A stretch of DNA of 64,000 nt, taken from assembly GCF_014805625.2 (NCBI RefSeq), contig NW_023998415.1, forward strand, positions 39,888,890 through 39,952,889. Direction: 5' to 3'. The translations under genes and the position numbers were made by a program. Position 1 is the stretch's first letter, and each line of letters opens with the position of its first letter. The stretch is from Glossina fuscipes (taxonomy: Eukaryota > Arthropoda > Insecta > Diptera > Glossinidae). Shown in pieces: positions 9,857 through 23,128 of the stretch. The notes under the pieces are model-generated. The model made no database searches and was not told the DNA's origin. It saw only the letters and a list, made by a program, of their open reading frames with translations.

Positions 9857-11631
9857 TTATTCTTCCGTTAATTTTTGGAGTGCGTGCGTATATGCGCAAA
9901 TCTATCACTCTGAAAAATGAGAGTAATCTACATTTATCGTTTTGATGGCGGTTTCATGAAATGTATGCCATAGGGTGTTAGAAAATTAGAAGAATACCAG
10001 ACCCATATTTATACCCATTAAAATGTTCGCAACGCGTAGAAGGAAACTTTAGAGACACCACATAGTATATACACTTTTAGTCACTGAAGGAAACTGAAGG
10101 ACATCCTCTTGATCAAAAAAAAAAAAAATGTCATGATTTAAAATTTCTAAGATGGATACTACGGCTTATCATCTGCCTGAGGATTTTCTGCAATCATTGG
10201 AAAGTTAAAATAATTCTACACATTCTGAGGACGTAATCAGAAAGGCAGAACTTGATCTGAATGGTTTTTCGAGAAATTAGTAATAAATATCCAAGTAGGT
10301 AAGTGCATAGAAAGACTCTCATTATTTATGGAATAATCTAAAATGGATTGACTCCCTAGAAATTCTACAAATTTAGCGGCTTTATATACTTATGCGCAAA
10401 TAAAACCCTAATTTCATGGAGATTCCGATTAGTCTTATTGGTTAATCGCAGTGAATGCGTGTACGATTTTTTTCAACCACACGCACACAAACTTTAAGGC
10501 AAACTTACCTTAATAAGCATATTATGTATGTCTTACGATGCATTTTTGATACTCATCAAAATCTTCAACTATAGATATCCGTTGGTCGATCGAAATGATT
10601 TTCATACGTACATTACATTAATTAGCCTGAAGAAATATTTGAACCAAGTTGAAAATCTATCGCGAAAGTATATACAAATATCGACTTGCGGCCGTCAATT
10701 AAGAGGTTTCAGCTTTGTTTTCCGTTATTCTTGTCCCTATAAACGTTCCACGAACGGCTTATGATAGATGGATAATTCTATAGAGAGAGAAGAAGAAAAA
10801 GTGATATCTATACATGTATATTTGGGATGGGTAATTGTGTGGGTGTTGCAAACGTAAGGGCATATCTAGTATACTTTAATTTTTTTTGGCGATGAGTACA
10901 CTAAGTGAAGACAAAATATATGGTATATGGCCTCTAAAGTAGTTTGTGACTTAAGTCTTTCGTTTTGTTCGCGGACAAGTTTCAATTTTAAATAAAAAGA
11001 AACCAAACAATAAAACCATAAAGAAGAAAACAACCATAACAACAATAATAAAGACAAAACGAGAAAAGCAAAATTTCCGCATTGCAATAAAAAAGAACGC
11101 GTTGTTGAAACGTGAATGTTTTCAAGCGTTTCATTTTTTTGTTTAATTAAAATGCTTCATCTTTTCTCTTTTTTTTTTTTTTTGTTTTTTTTTTTATATT
11201 TTTTATTTTTTTTTTTTTATTTTAAGTTTTTAGATAAATCCATTTTTATATTCTTTTTACATTATTTTTATATTATTTTTATATTCCTTTACAAACAACG
11301 TTCACCGTATATGAAGGTCAATAGAAATGAAATAAAAATTTTGTAATCATTTATAGTTTTTGAATAATAAAGCCGTAGATAAGTGCACTAAATGGCATTG
11401 ATAACCATCAAACCGTAGTCAGCCAGCATTTAGATCATAAGTCAGTTAATTCTGTTAAGCTGATTTGTAAACATTTCAAAACGATATATAAATGAAAATA
11501 AAGTTGTAAAATAAGTTCTATTCTCTTTGCTTTTCTGTTCTATTCTATTCTATTCTGTTGTGTTGTGTTGTGTATGTTATATATTACCTTGAATATGATT
11601 GATAAACATATAAAGGTCTGTATGTGTATAA

Positions 11632-11634
<3 letters not shown>

Positions 11635-11675
<41 letters not shown>

Positions 11676-11703
11676 AACAAATGAACAAACAAACAAACAA
11701 ACA
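11635..11703. repeat. (AT)n followed by (CAAA)n microsatellite
   Basis: An uninterrupted AT tract of about 38 bp (11635-11672) runs directly into CAAA units ending near 11703. Confidence 0.9.
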
Positions 11704-11860
11704 TATGAACAGCCAATATGCGGAAGGCAAGAAAAAAAAAGAAAAAAGAAACATAAATAAAAAAGTGTAGTAAAATAATAATTTAGCAAAAAACGGAAAA
11801 AATAGAACAAATTTTTATAATAAATGTTATACAAGAATAATCATTTTAACATATAACGGA

Positions 11861-11892
<32 letters not shown>

Positions 11893-11926
11893 ATGTGTGT
11901 ATGTGTGTATGTGTGTATGTGTATAT
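11861..11926. repeat. (AT)n then (TATGTGTG)n compound microsatellite
   Basis: About 20 bp of AT repeat followed by roughly five octamer units of TATGTGTG type. Confidence 0.9.
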
Positions 11927-13077
11927 GAAATGCAATAAAACATATGTAGATAAGTTTGAAAGGCTAAATTATTGGCTAATATTAGAAGGGGCCACTTGGG
12001 AGATAGGGGAATGTGCAGGCATTCGTTTAACCACCATATTAACTTAATTCAAATATTGGTTTGTAATCGGCGCCAATTGGAAGCAATTGTCAGTTCATAA
12101 AATTGTTTTATGTACATTCATTAACTGCACAACTATTGACAATATAAATAATTGCTGTAGTGATTATTTTAAATGTTTACAGTATGTACTTTTAATAAAA
12201 GAGAAAACACACATAAACACATACACATGTATATATATATATACACAATACATATATTATAAATGTCTGTATTTCTCTTATTATTATTACGATTAGTTGC
12301 TTTCGTTTTTCAGTTAGTTACCTTTATACTTGGGCTGAATGTCTGAAAGTACATATATATATATATTACGTTTGTGATTGTTATTTATTACCATTCATAC
12401 GCTGAAAACATACTATACCATGAACGATGTTGTGAATGTATTCAATTTATTTAATCATTTCTTGCCTACAAAAGTTTGATGATTAGCATACCTTTAGTGT
12501 CAATTGAAAAGAATTTATTTCTAAAATATCGAAAGCTCTTCTCCGATTCTTAATTTTTTTCATTCTATCATTGTTATATTATTATTAGTATAACTGCTAA
12601 TATTATTGTTGGCTACTTTTGTTATTAATATTTTTGCTGCTACTGTTACCGTTACTCTTACGCTTACTGGCAATGTTATGATTAAGGTTACTATTTCTAT
12701 AATTAGATGCCCTTGACTGAGCATAGATTTGCCGAAACCCTTACCGATAAACGTTGACTGTTGCTTTTATGGCTTTCACTTGCGACTTAATGGCAAAGAA
12801 GGGTTTACGGTTTGCTATCTATAATCTGGCGACGGGTTTTTCTCTTGGAAGCCTTAGATGTGGATCGGAAGAGAGGTCTATTTTCTAATGAAAAGAGAGC
12901 ATTTTTCTTCTTTTTTTTGATTCACTTTTATGAAGGCCATCAAACTGCATGATGGAGAGCTTTGGCGCAGTTAAGTGTTTATTATGTGATGACAACCTTA
13001 CGGCTGTGTACATTAAGAGATCATCCAGAGCTGTATAGCATGGTGTAATTAATGCAAGAGAATACAATAAGTCGTGA

Positions 13078-13395
13078 TTATTGGGTGTCCCCAGGGAGTC
13101 AGGTGGCCTAGAAGTAAGATTACTCCTGATACGACGCACTATCCATATGATTATCGAGATGAATGCCTTCTTACCTGAGTGCTGCGTACGACTCTTCGGG
13201 GAGTATTTATGGTGGCTGTGTTTAATCCGAAGCACCATCCGGGAACCATCTTTTAAGAGTTGTTTAGATAGGTCTCGACGAAAACCAGTAAGCGAGAAAA
13301 TGGTCCACATCCACTTTCCATTTTGGTACCTCAGTGTGGTAAAGCCCCCATTCAATGGGGATTGTCTTACTCACTGTGGGGGTGGGTTCCAATTG
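13078..13395 (+). repeat. Repeat family C, copy 1 (retroelement 3' UTR-like)
   Basis: GC-richer than its surroundings. It shares ordered landmarks with 32478-32810: TTCGGGGAGTA at 13195-13205, a short palindrome CCCCATTCAATGGGG at 13346-13360, then ATTGTCTTACTC. In the other copy the same hairpin position carries a different but still complementary stem. The layout resembles a retrotransposon 3' end, but no ORF is attached. The long minus-strand frame across it (12885-13355) has no domain and is taken as a shadow. Confidence 0.55.
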
Positions 13396-16300
13396 AACTA
13401 ATAATATTAAGCCAAAATTGCAGATTCAGCCATCACACCATTAACGTTGCATGAATCTTAATATAAATGCTCATTTTCTTGCCTGAGCGATTTTCAGGTT
13501 CTGCTTTAGCTAATATCGCCTAAGCAATTGTTTACTGATTCAAAACTATCCTGTTTTGTTTGAAGTTACGTATTACGATTTTCCGTAACCAAAACATAAT
13601 TGGACATAGCGACTGATATTGTTCGGTGCAATTTTAATGACGATATTCTAAAATTGATTAAAGTTTTGAAAATGGATATTGGTATAATATGTGCATTAAA
13701 GTCGACACTAGCCGGCTTAAGGAAACTGAGCGCTTTTTGACAGACACTCGCAAAATAGATAGGTAGTCGCATGAAATGTTCGAGAAAACAGAAAAAGGAG
13801 GAATGTTTGAAATTGGAAGGATAGTTCTAGGATTCTGGAATAACAGACTTCTAGAAAATAAAACATTAAAAAAATTTATTATGTAAAAATTGTGAACGCG
13901 TTTATCTTGAAACATAGTTTTTGAAATCGGCAAGCAGCGTAAGTTAAAAATTTTTCGTTTTTCTTTAGGTGGAATATTTTCAAAACCTCGCCAATTACAC
14001 AAAAATTAATATTTTCAAAAATCTATACGTGTTCCACTAAATGTAGGAGTGTAGGTTATAAGGTTTTTTTTTTTTTTTTTAATTTGGACCAGTTATGCTG
14101 CTGCCGCAGAGCTCTTTGACCTGAAGATGTTTCCAGAGGACGGCTAAAATGTTGCCATATTTTACTATTTCTCAAAAATACTTCTTTTGTTTAATATTTA
14201 AAAGTATGCTTAATAGCTTCCTCACAAGATCATTATACAGTTACTTTTACTTCCATCTAAAAAAAGGAAAAAAATTTGCAAAAAAAAAAACAACCTCCTT
14301 TAAGGCTCTTACAGCGGTCCACCCGCTTAAAAAACTAAAATAGTTACATTGCATATAGGCGCTTCCAGCCTTTTCTTGCGTGTATTTGTAAATAAATATT
14401 TCATAGTCCAACTATCGTTAAAAAGGCGGCTAATTACGGGCTAATGAACAGAAGAAAAAGAAAAACAAGTAAATACTTTTCATTTTGGATAGTTACACAA
14501 TTGAGCGTGTCGTGTAGTGAAAGCAGGTAAAATTATTTCGCAGCATTGCTATGGATGGGCAAAGTGAATTGACAATATCACGGGCCGGGTGAAGCCCGCG
14601 AATCGCTTGTTTCCCATGCCTGCTGTAGATTACTCAAAAATGCACGAGAAAAAAAAAAATGGAAAAACTTAGCCACACCCTTTAGTTTTTTTGCTTTTTC
14701 CAACTTTTTTAAGCCAAGGTGGTTGTGGAGTACAAAAGATTCAATCGCAGCCGAGTAGAATTATTTTACTTCCGTCCGCTTCCGCTGTAGGCAAAAAGAA
14801 GTTTTGATTTTTTCCTTTTTTTAATCTTACCCATAGAACGACTTATATGCTCAAGAGTCTATGCAATGGATATTTCTGTTTTCAAACCTTGCTGGGTTCA
14901 ATTAGCAAGCATTCATGCATTCAGAGCTGTGTCGGGTAATCGAGAAAGAGGAAACTTCAACTCGTCTGCCTCCTTAAACCAATTATTGATACTTCTTGCT
15001 TAGCATACATGCGGTTTAATTAAGAAAATTTATTTATTTTAATATAAAATCAGAAAAAAAAAAAAAAAAAATTTAAGAAAAAACTGTACAATACATTTTT
15101 TACATAACCTTGAACTAAAACTTATTTTGTGCATTCTCCCTTCACGTATACACCTATGCACCAAACAATTTTGAATCTTTAACAATTTTTGGATTGTCAT
15201 TCTAAACGTTCGCTAACCTCTATGCAATTCTCTGTTGGCTTCTAAATGATTTTGAAATGATTTATTCATTTTCAAAATACCTTCGAAAAATAAAAATAAT
15301 GAAAAAAAAAAAAAACAAAAAAAACAAAAATAATCATAAGACAAAAACAATTCAAGTAGGAACTTGTGTAAGACTTGATCGAATCTTTTAGTATCTACCG
15401 TTGTTATGGTTAATTTCTGACTGATACCTTTACGTATATGAATTTGTCTAGAAAATCAATCGAAAATCCTTTAAATAATGAAACTTTTTTTTTTTCTTTT
15501 TTTGGTGAAATATATGAACGCCTGAATATTACTTTGGCATACGCGCAAAGCAAACTTTTAGTACGTCTGGATGATGGAAACAAAGTATTTTGTATCGTTG
15601 GTATCGATGAGTAATTGTGCTTAGAACTTCACCTACATCTCGTTCGCATTCTCCAGGTTCGAGACTTATCGCAATTATTCTTTATTTTAACAGACAATTA
15701 GCGTTAAATTCGATCTAGTTTTCCGACTTATTGATTTTATAAATTTTTCCTTATAAAATACATAAAATAACTGATACGATCCATCTTCTCTTTTTCTTTT
15801 TTATCTTAAACTTTGAAAGTGTTGATGCCAAAGTCGTTCCGAACATTTAAATGACCCGCAATATCATGAATATCATCATTGTGTGTGCTTTCTGGATGGA
15901 GGGAATAGTTTACCGATAAATGTTCAGCTCTATATGGAATCTTTACATATCTGCAGTTTGTTGGCGAAAAGACATAAAAAAGGTCGGTTCAAGGATAGTG
16001 AAAGCGTTAGTCAACATGTTGTCGGGTATGTTATCGTGACCGGTAGACTGTCAATATGCCATGAAATTTTAAGCACGAAGGTGTTGCGGGCGCCTTACAA
16101 CTTAAGCCACTCGAGACTCGCCATGTCGCAAATCTGCGCCCAAGGAGACTTAAGTAGATCATTCCAAGATGACGAAAACCTAGAAGAAAAATGAAACGTA
16201 CTCGCAACGATTTCAACCAAATGGCTTCCGCTTTTTTTCGAAAACAAATTCCAAATAGTGTTTGCGAAGACCTGAGCGATTAATTTACAATTATTTGATC

Positions 16301-19300
16301 TTTTGAAAGTCTCTTGCGAAATATAAGAAACTCGGCACGATTTCTTAACATTGCTGTCACAACGATTTAAACGCCCGAGTGCTGGTTCGTGGGTAACCGA
16401 TCACATAGTTTTGAGTTAATAACTTTTCCTACCCTCTTGTGCGAATGTATATGTACATGTATTGTTGGGTAAAAGGCTTCTTTTAATTTTCGTATGTGGA
16501 ATGGCTGCTCACTGGACAATGATGTGCAGGCGGTGACTGCAGGCCCAGACTGCATTGATTCATTCAAACCACAATTTGGTTAATTTTGGTCCGAGTTAAG
16601 AATTAAGGAAAACGTGCTATCATCTATGGTTTGATCGCATTGAAAATTCGAATAATTCCATTAGAGTGAATATTTAGTGTAACAATGTGAAATAATTTCG
16701 AAGAAGGCCAATTACTTAGTTTGTAATCATTCCATATCGAAATGCAATGCAATACTTAACATATTAAACTAATCGCAAAAAGCTTATCAGCATCATTCGA
16801 TGACTTAATGCCTGAGGAATTGATATTAAATACGAAGCCTTTGGTGACATCTCGATTGTACGGGATATGGGAATGTATTAGAGCCGGCTGCTTTTAGCCT
16901 GCAAAGTGTGTCTGCAAAGTCTTGTGAATGGAAGTTCGTTTGATGTCTGCCGTTGTAAATTATCTACTAAGCCGTTGTTAAGTTGACTGCTTTGAAAAAC
17001 TGAAAGTAAAAGTTGTCGATCATTTTCCTGGTTCATGCAAATTAATGATGGAATTATTTTGCATTTTTCTTAATTTTTTTTTTCTTTTTTAATTTATTTT
17101 TATGAATGGATGGCCATCTAAACAAACAAACAAACAAACCAACAAAATGGTAAACACGAGCAGTTGAGTAAAGAATAACATATTTATCGCATTGGAGAGT
17201 ACAAGGCGAGATTCCCAAGATTGATCGCGTTTACAAAAAAAGATAACATAATGTGTTTCAAATACTGTGTGTAATTTTAAGTTCTTCTGTGAAACGGTAT
17301 CGCGATCGAAAAATGTACCATCGATATTAACGCAATATTTCCTCATTAACAGAGTTGTCCTCGTTTATGTACACACAGTGGGAGTGTATGAATTATTAAA
17401 GATAATGCCAGTGTAAAAGCTAAAGCATCAATATTCTCTATGTTACATACGGCATGATGAAATCGTTATATTCCTCTAATGTTGGTTATGAAAACCACGT
17501 AATAATTTATAACATTGTGTTTTGTGTGGTGGTTTTACGTGTTCCACTGACAATTCCATTTCAAACAAAATGACTTTTTTTTTTTTTTTGTTTTTATATT
17601 TTCTTCAACTTCAACCACTATCAAGGTTAAACACAATTAAAAATGACATTTCGCAACATAATCTTAGGACGGGTTGTCGTTATGAGATTCTAGTATTTCT
17701 CTCGTTTTTTACAAATTATGTGAATTTTGTGCTTTGGTTTTTTGTTCACTTTTTTTTTTTTGGTTTTTTGTCTTTTATTTATTTATTTAGTTATTTATTT
17801 ATTTTTTTTTGCCATATTTTCAATTTTAAATATATCCATTATAGTATAGGGGTGTTTGTGTGTGTGCAAAGGTATAAATTACTAAGCCGTTTTGTGGTCG
17901 GTGAAGAAAAAACAAAAAAACCATAATAAACTGTTGTAATTTGTTGTGTAAGAGATGGAGGTGGTGCTGGTATCTCGTGGTGACGATTTGCAGAACAAAA
18001 GAAACAACAACAAAAATATAATAATAATAAATTATATCATAACAAAGTCACGTATTATTACTTTATGTGGGTATTTTATTTAACCATAAAATATGTGTTA
18101 CAAACAGGGACAGATTGTGAGTAAACGATCGACGAAACTGTGGAAAATAAGATGACGATAGAGACGGAAGAGAATTTGAGAGAGAAAGATAGAAAGAGAA
18201 GGAAACACGAATTATTATTATACAATTATATGTTAAAAATTAATTATAGCATACGAATTATGCAAGTCGCCATATTAGCCAACCGCAACAGTAGAAATGT
18301 TGTCACAAACACACAGAGGGCATAATTTTGCAATAATATGTGGCAATGATTAGCGCTCCTTTAGTTTCCTACAGGAGCGTGCAAAATTACGAATCGATTA
18401 GGATTTAGTGGGATTAGATCCCATTAGAATGATGAATAAAGTGGCCGGCTCTCAGAGAGCTATTGACCACGTGTACCAAAAGGATGTAGATGCTTATGGG
18501 TGACAACAGTGTGTCGAACTATTTCAACTCTCTTGGCTTGTTCGCTATCAACATTCATATACCTATGTGAAGCAGCTGTTTTTTGCCCCCAACCTCCCAA
18601 GCTCATATATATGGAAAAGAAACTTTTGGACAAATTACATCTTGTGTGTGCTACGTGTAGTGCAGTGAACAGAATTTTTAAGTTCTAAAACGGTAAAATG
18701 TGTATTTGTATTTGTTGAAACGAATAATCATTTCACTTTTTTGGAACGCTTTAAATATATGTACGGGGGATTTATTCGAATCAAGAAAAAAATCTTGGGC
18801 TTTTGTTTTGGGAATGTTTTCTCAAAGAGGCCCTATTAGCTAACGGGTTAACCGTTAGCCTACTGTCGATTTGTTGCGCTTGAGTATCGATAGAAGAGCT
18901 AAGTTCAGTAATCAATCTACGTTTTCTCTACTCTAAGGTGGCGAGTACACTACACGAGGCGCAACTGCCAATTCTCGGATCTCGCGCTGTGATATTTTTA
19001 TCTACTAGCGGGACGTATGGGGAGTACAGCAAATATTGAGAACATCGCTGCTTTCGGGATTTTTTTATTAATTATTCATAAACGTACAGCTGATGCAATG
19101 ATAAAATGAAATTCCGATATACGTTCTATAGATGATTCTACAGCACTTGTACAAAAATGGAAAAAGTCACCTGCACCCATTTAATTTGATAGAGTATTGA
19201 TTCTAAATAGGATTAAACCAATATGGTGGATAGAAAAAAAGACTCCGCCACAGCTGAATGTGATTATCTCACTTGTGTGATGGTTTCGAACCATTTGACA

Positions 19301-19795
19301 AAATCATTATGCATCCATTCTTAGATAGCGGATGTCAGAGAGTCTTTTATTCGATTTTTTTTATCAGTTTTGAGAGAGATGACGATTTCAAATATTGTTA
19401 AATGCATATTGTTGCCAATTGTCTACATTCCGTTTCCATTGAATTTCAAAATTAATTTTAAAATTAATTAATTTATGTCTTTTTTAAAATATATGTACAG
19501 GACATATATACATACATGACATACAATCCCCTTTAAACAATTGTGCACAAAGTTTTTAAACGGCTCCGATATTATTACTTTCCCGAAAAGCTATCTAGTA
19601 TACATAATGACGTAGTTTTGATTATCGTAAATGAACACGCCCATTTCCCAACTTGGTTTGACTAAGAATCTTGCAAACTATTTTAATAAGAAATAGTCAA
19701 TAAGAAGACAAATCAGTCTTAGGCAGGCAGATAAATTGATATAAATACATCGATTTAAGATTTCGGACATTTCTTGATATTTCTATGTATCGTGC
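13396..19795. other. AT-rich non-coding stretch
   Basis: No gene recognised. Contents: poly-T or poly-A at about 14064-14080, 15055-15071 and 15301-15314; a decayed repeat terminus at about 14715-14775 ('AAAAGATTCAATCGCAGCCGAGTA', the counterpart of the CGATTCGGTCG ends elsewhere); a degenerate palindrome at 18839-18859; and a 369-bp open frame at 15826-16194 with no recognisable domain. Confidence 0.45.
18839..18859. other. Near-perfect 21-bp palindrome
   Basis: Arms GCTAACGG and CCGTTAGC flank a GTTAA core; the only departure from full symmetry is one extra G. It could be a protein dimer site. No flanking target duplication is seen. Confidence 0.6.
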
Positions 19796-19812
19796 GGGGG
19801 GGGGGGGGGGGG
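19796..19812 (+). repeat. G homopolymer, 17 bp
   Basis: An uninterrupted run of 17 G in very AT-rich DNA, able in principle to form a G-quadruplex. The length is prone to sequencing error. Confidence 0.85.
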
Positions 19813-22800
19813 AGAATAACATAATAAATACCCAATGTATCGATATCCTGGAATGTGGACGACAACAATCGCGAAAGACTTTTATTGCATTAAAAGCTCT
19901 TTTTTTTTCTATATAAACGATTTTTCAACTAACCGTACCTTGTTCTTACTACTGATGCCGCTGCTATTATCATCACATTATGTAATTAAGTATAATAAAT
20001 GCAAAATTTATATTCATTTAAGCAAAATATTATTATTTAAATGATGACATATTTATTATTATATATTCTTTGTTTCAAATTTTTTTCTTAAATCTTTCAA
20101 TGAATATTTAATTTACAATCTATAGCTTAAATAAATAAATCAATAAAAACACAATTGACGCACATATTAAAAATAAATAAAAAATAATAATTCAATATAA
20201 CAATATTTGAAAATCGGCTATAGTATGGGTAAATTTTAATTTATTCAAAAAAATCTCTTAGCTCAAAATACCGGCAGTATATCCACTTAATGTTCGAAGC
20301 ATAAGAACTAGTTCGCCCATGAAAAAATCGTCTTTTTATATCATTCGAAGATAGTTCAGGTTTTGTGCTCAAGTTACTGAGGGAAAAATCTGAACACATC
20401 TGCAATACATTATGAAACCCTATTGTGGCAAATGCATGCTATTGCATGAATAACATAAGTTATTCAAAGCATAGCCTATGCACAAAACAAATTCAAGTTG
20501 TCTTATCTAACTCCACACACTCAATCACTCAAACTCGATCCTCGATTCTTATCATATATATATATCACTTGTTTAACTTACCAGCCGAACGATCTTGCAT
20601 TGTTCGTGTTGCTAAATATGTTGCTCTTATGCCTTACCGCTAAGTCGAAAATTTTTTGATGAAATCTTTCAAATACGTTCAGAAGAAAATTGACCGCACT
20701 GCTAAGCTTTTAATGTATATCTTGTTGCTGGTAAGAATTGATGTTTATGGAATATATGGCGCAAGATGATTCCATTAGCAGCCATCTAGCTATCTTGTAT
20801 ACACCCACTTATATTATAGTTACTTTTTTTGTATATGACAAACGTGGTAATAGGCCTATGGCTTTTTAATTAGTTCAAAGATTAATGCGATTAAGAGGGA
20901 TTATGCAAGTGGTGTGGAGTGGAGAAGTGTTATTACATATATAATATGAAATATAAGTCTATGAAGCAACTAAACTAAGTTTACGATTAAGATTTGTCCT
21001 ATTTATAATCGTACTTATGGGCCAGTTCAGTTAATGTTTTAAAGTAAGTAGAGAATCTGCTACCTTAGCGACATGATCGAGCCGCTTAATATTGTAGGCA
21101 GACGTGAAAAACTTTGGTAAATGGATTGAAGTTCTTTTCCGTTTTGACTGCGTTATAAACAGGTTGGCCGATTTCTTGCATTCCTAATTTCGGTTTTAAT
21201 AGAATTGAACAAGTGAACAATGGCTTAGCTATGCATATGCATTTTTTTTCCTCTATCAAGATTTGAATATTTATAAAGATTTTTTATTATTTTTCTTATA
21301 TTGTATGCTTTTAATTATTTAAATGCACATAAATCAGATCAGAAAACTGTTGCGTTTACGATTGCTAATAAATGTTATTGCCTTTAGCAATAACAGTGAC
21401 GTCAATACAAATCAATTAAAATTCAAATAGTTTAAGAAACGTTTGTTAACGATTTTTAATTTAATGAAAACACACAGAAACACAATCGTACAAAGGAAAA
21501 CAACTAAAACCACATTAACAATCTAACATCAACGATATAAAAAAAAAAAAAAAATTGTAAAAATGCATTCATTGGTTAAAAAGTGAACTCTGCTTATGTG
21601 TACATTATAGTAGTAGTTTTGATAAAGCCAGGAAGTAAGGATAGGAAATTTGACTTTATTCCTGCTTCAATCTTTGTAACCTTTTCGAGCTTGCATTCCT
21701 TGTTTTTTAAATATAAATTTTAACAAACTAAAAATTAATAACAAATACATGATCGAGAAATAAAAAAACAAAATTATGATATAAGTTGCGCATATTACGT
21801 CAACAAATGTTCTTTCGTATCGATTTGGTATAATATGTAAGACAGCCTTTAGTTGCATGCGTAGATGCTCTTACATAAGAACTGAACTACTGTGCATACC
21901 TACGAAACCATAGATGAACGCGCACGCGCGTATTGGTTGGTATCATTGAATATCGGATAAGAAGAAAGTCTGGTAACATGCATCATTATATCAAGTATTT
22001 AGCGTTGGTGACTATACCTGCCGGTATCTGTATTCTCTTAGCAAAAATTCGGAGAACTTTTGAAAGTAGAAGCATTATACCATTCGACTATTTAAGTTAT
22101 TCCACTGCGCGATGGAAAGTAGAAGACTTAATAGGACTTGCGATTAAGCCAAACTTGAGGAACTTATAAATCGAGAAAGTTGAAAACGCCTCTTTACCGT
22201 TATTAAATGCGTAAAAAATATTTCCTTTGTCAAGAGCTAAGACCTTAAGATGATCTCTAATCGTAAAGACGTCTGCTGTCCGGCAGAGAACTTGTTGAGA
22301 GAATGGCAGCAACTTTGCGAAGATGACTTGAAGGGAAAGTCGACCTACGTCTTCATTTTAAATGTAGAATAATGAGTGGATAGTAAACACGAACAGGTTA
22401 ACAACTATAGTTGGTACTTAAAAACCCCGCGCAATGACCAGGTATTCGTTTTCCTTTTCCTTTTTCTCAAACTTGAAATATTTGTTCAAAGCAAACGAGT
22501 AAAGCTAAAGTCGAAACTCGATATTTTCGATCAATGAAAGAATGATGATCGAATATTGACGACCTAATGCATGATTGCGAGCTATTTATATGAATCGCTA
22601 GCTTAAATTAAGGAGAATTTAATTAAATAGAAATTAACCGGCTTATATGAGATAGGTAAGCGATAAAGGTAAGCGAATTGATTTATTCAAATTTTCTTGT
22701 TGCTTGCTTTGCTTTTCCGGAATTCAATTCGCCCAATTATCGGCACACCGTTAACGCATGATGAGCATAATGACAACAGTTTTATCGTGTGCTTATAAAC

Positions 22801-23093
22801 TGCATTAAATCGGTTGGAAGAAATTTGCTTTGTGCAAGACTCTTCTCGAATAATCAAATCAGAAGTTATTGTGTAATAGGTGTAATGTTGCTCTCAGAGT
22901 TGTCATCATTCTGTGGACAATCACTTTAGAGGCGGCAAATTCCATCCAGATGAGTGCCTACTTAATATCGTACTCAAGTTTATTAAAATAAATTAACTCA
23001 TTCGTCAGTTTTTCGTCGCAAGAAATCTGGCAACGATCCGCTTCATAGACGTTTTCTATAAGATTTTATTAAAGAATTCGGTCTTCCGTTTAT

Positions 23094-23128
<35 letters not shown>

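Larger units (their letters stand above)
9858..13077. other. AT-rich non-coding stretch with simple repeats
   Basis: No gene recognised. Holds A and T homopolymers (for example 11171-11220), TA and TATGTGTG microsatellites near 11.65 and 11.87 kb, and a TATTC-rich stretch near 11.53 kb. The open frames here are products of the simple repeats. Confidence 0.5.

Noticed and set aside
12885..13355. 156-codon minus-strand frame
   Set aside because: Overlaps repeat family C on the other strand and shows no domain; composition follows the repeat.
15826..16194. Open frame of about 122 codons on the + strand with GC-richer content
   Set aside because: No ATG near its start, no recognisable domain, no clear splice sites; length is within chance for 64 kb.
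21933..22169. 78-codon frame with an apparent membrane segment
   Set aside because: No recognisable family and no supporting context.
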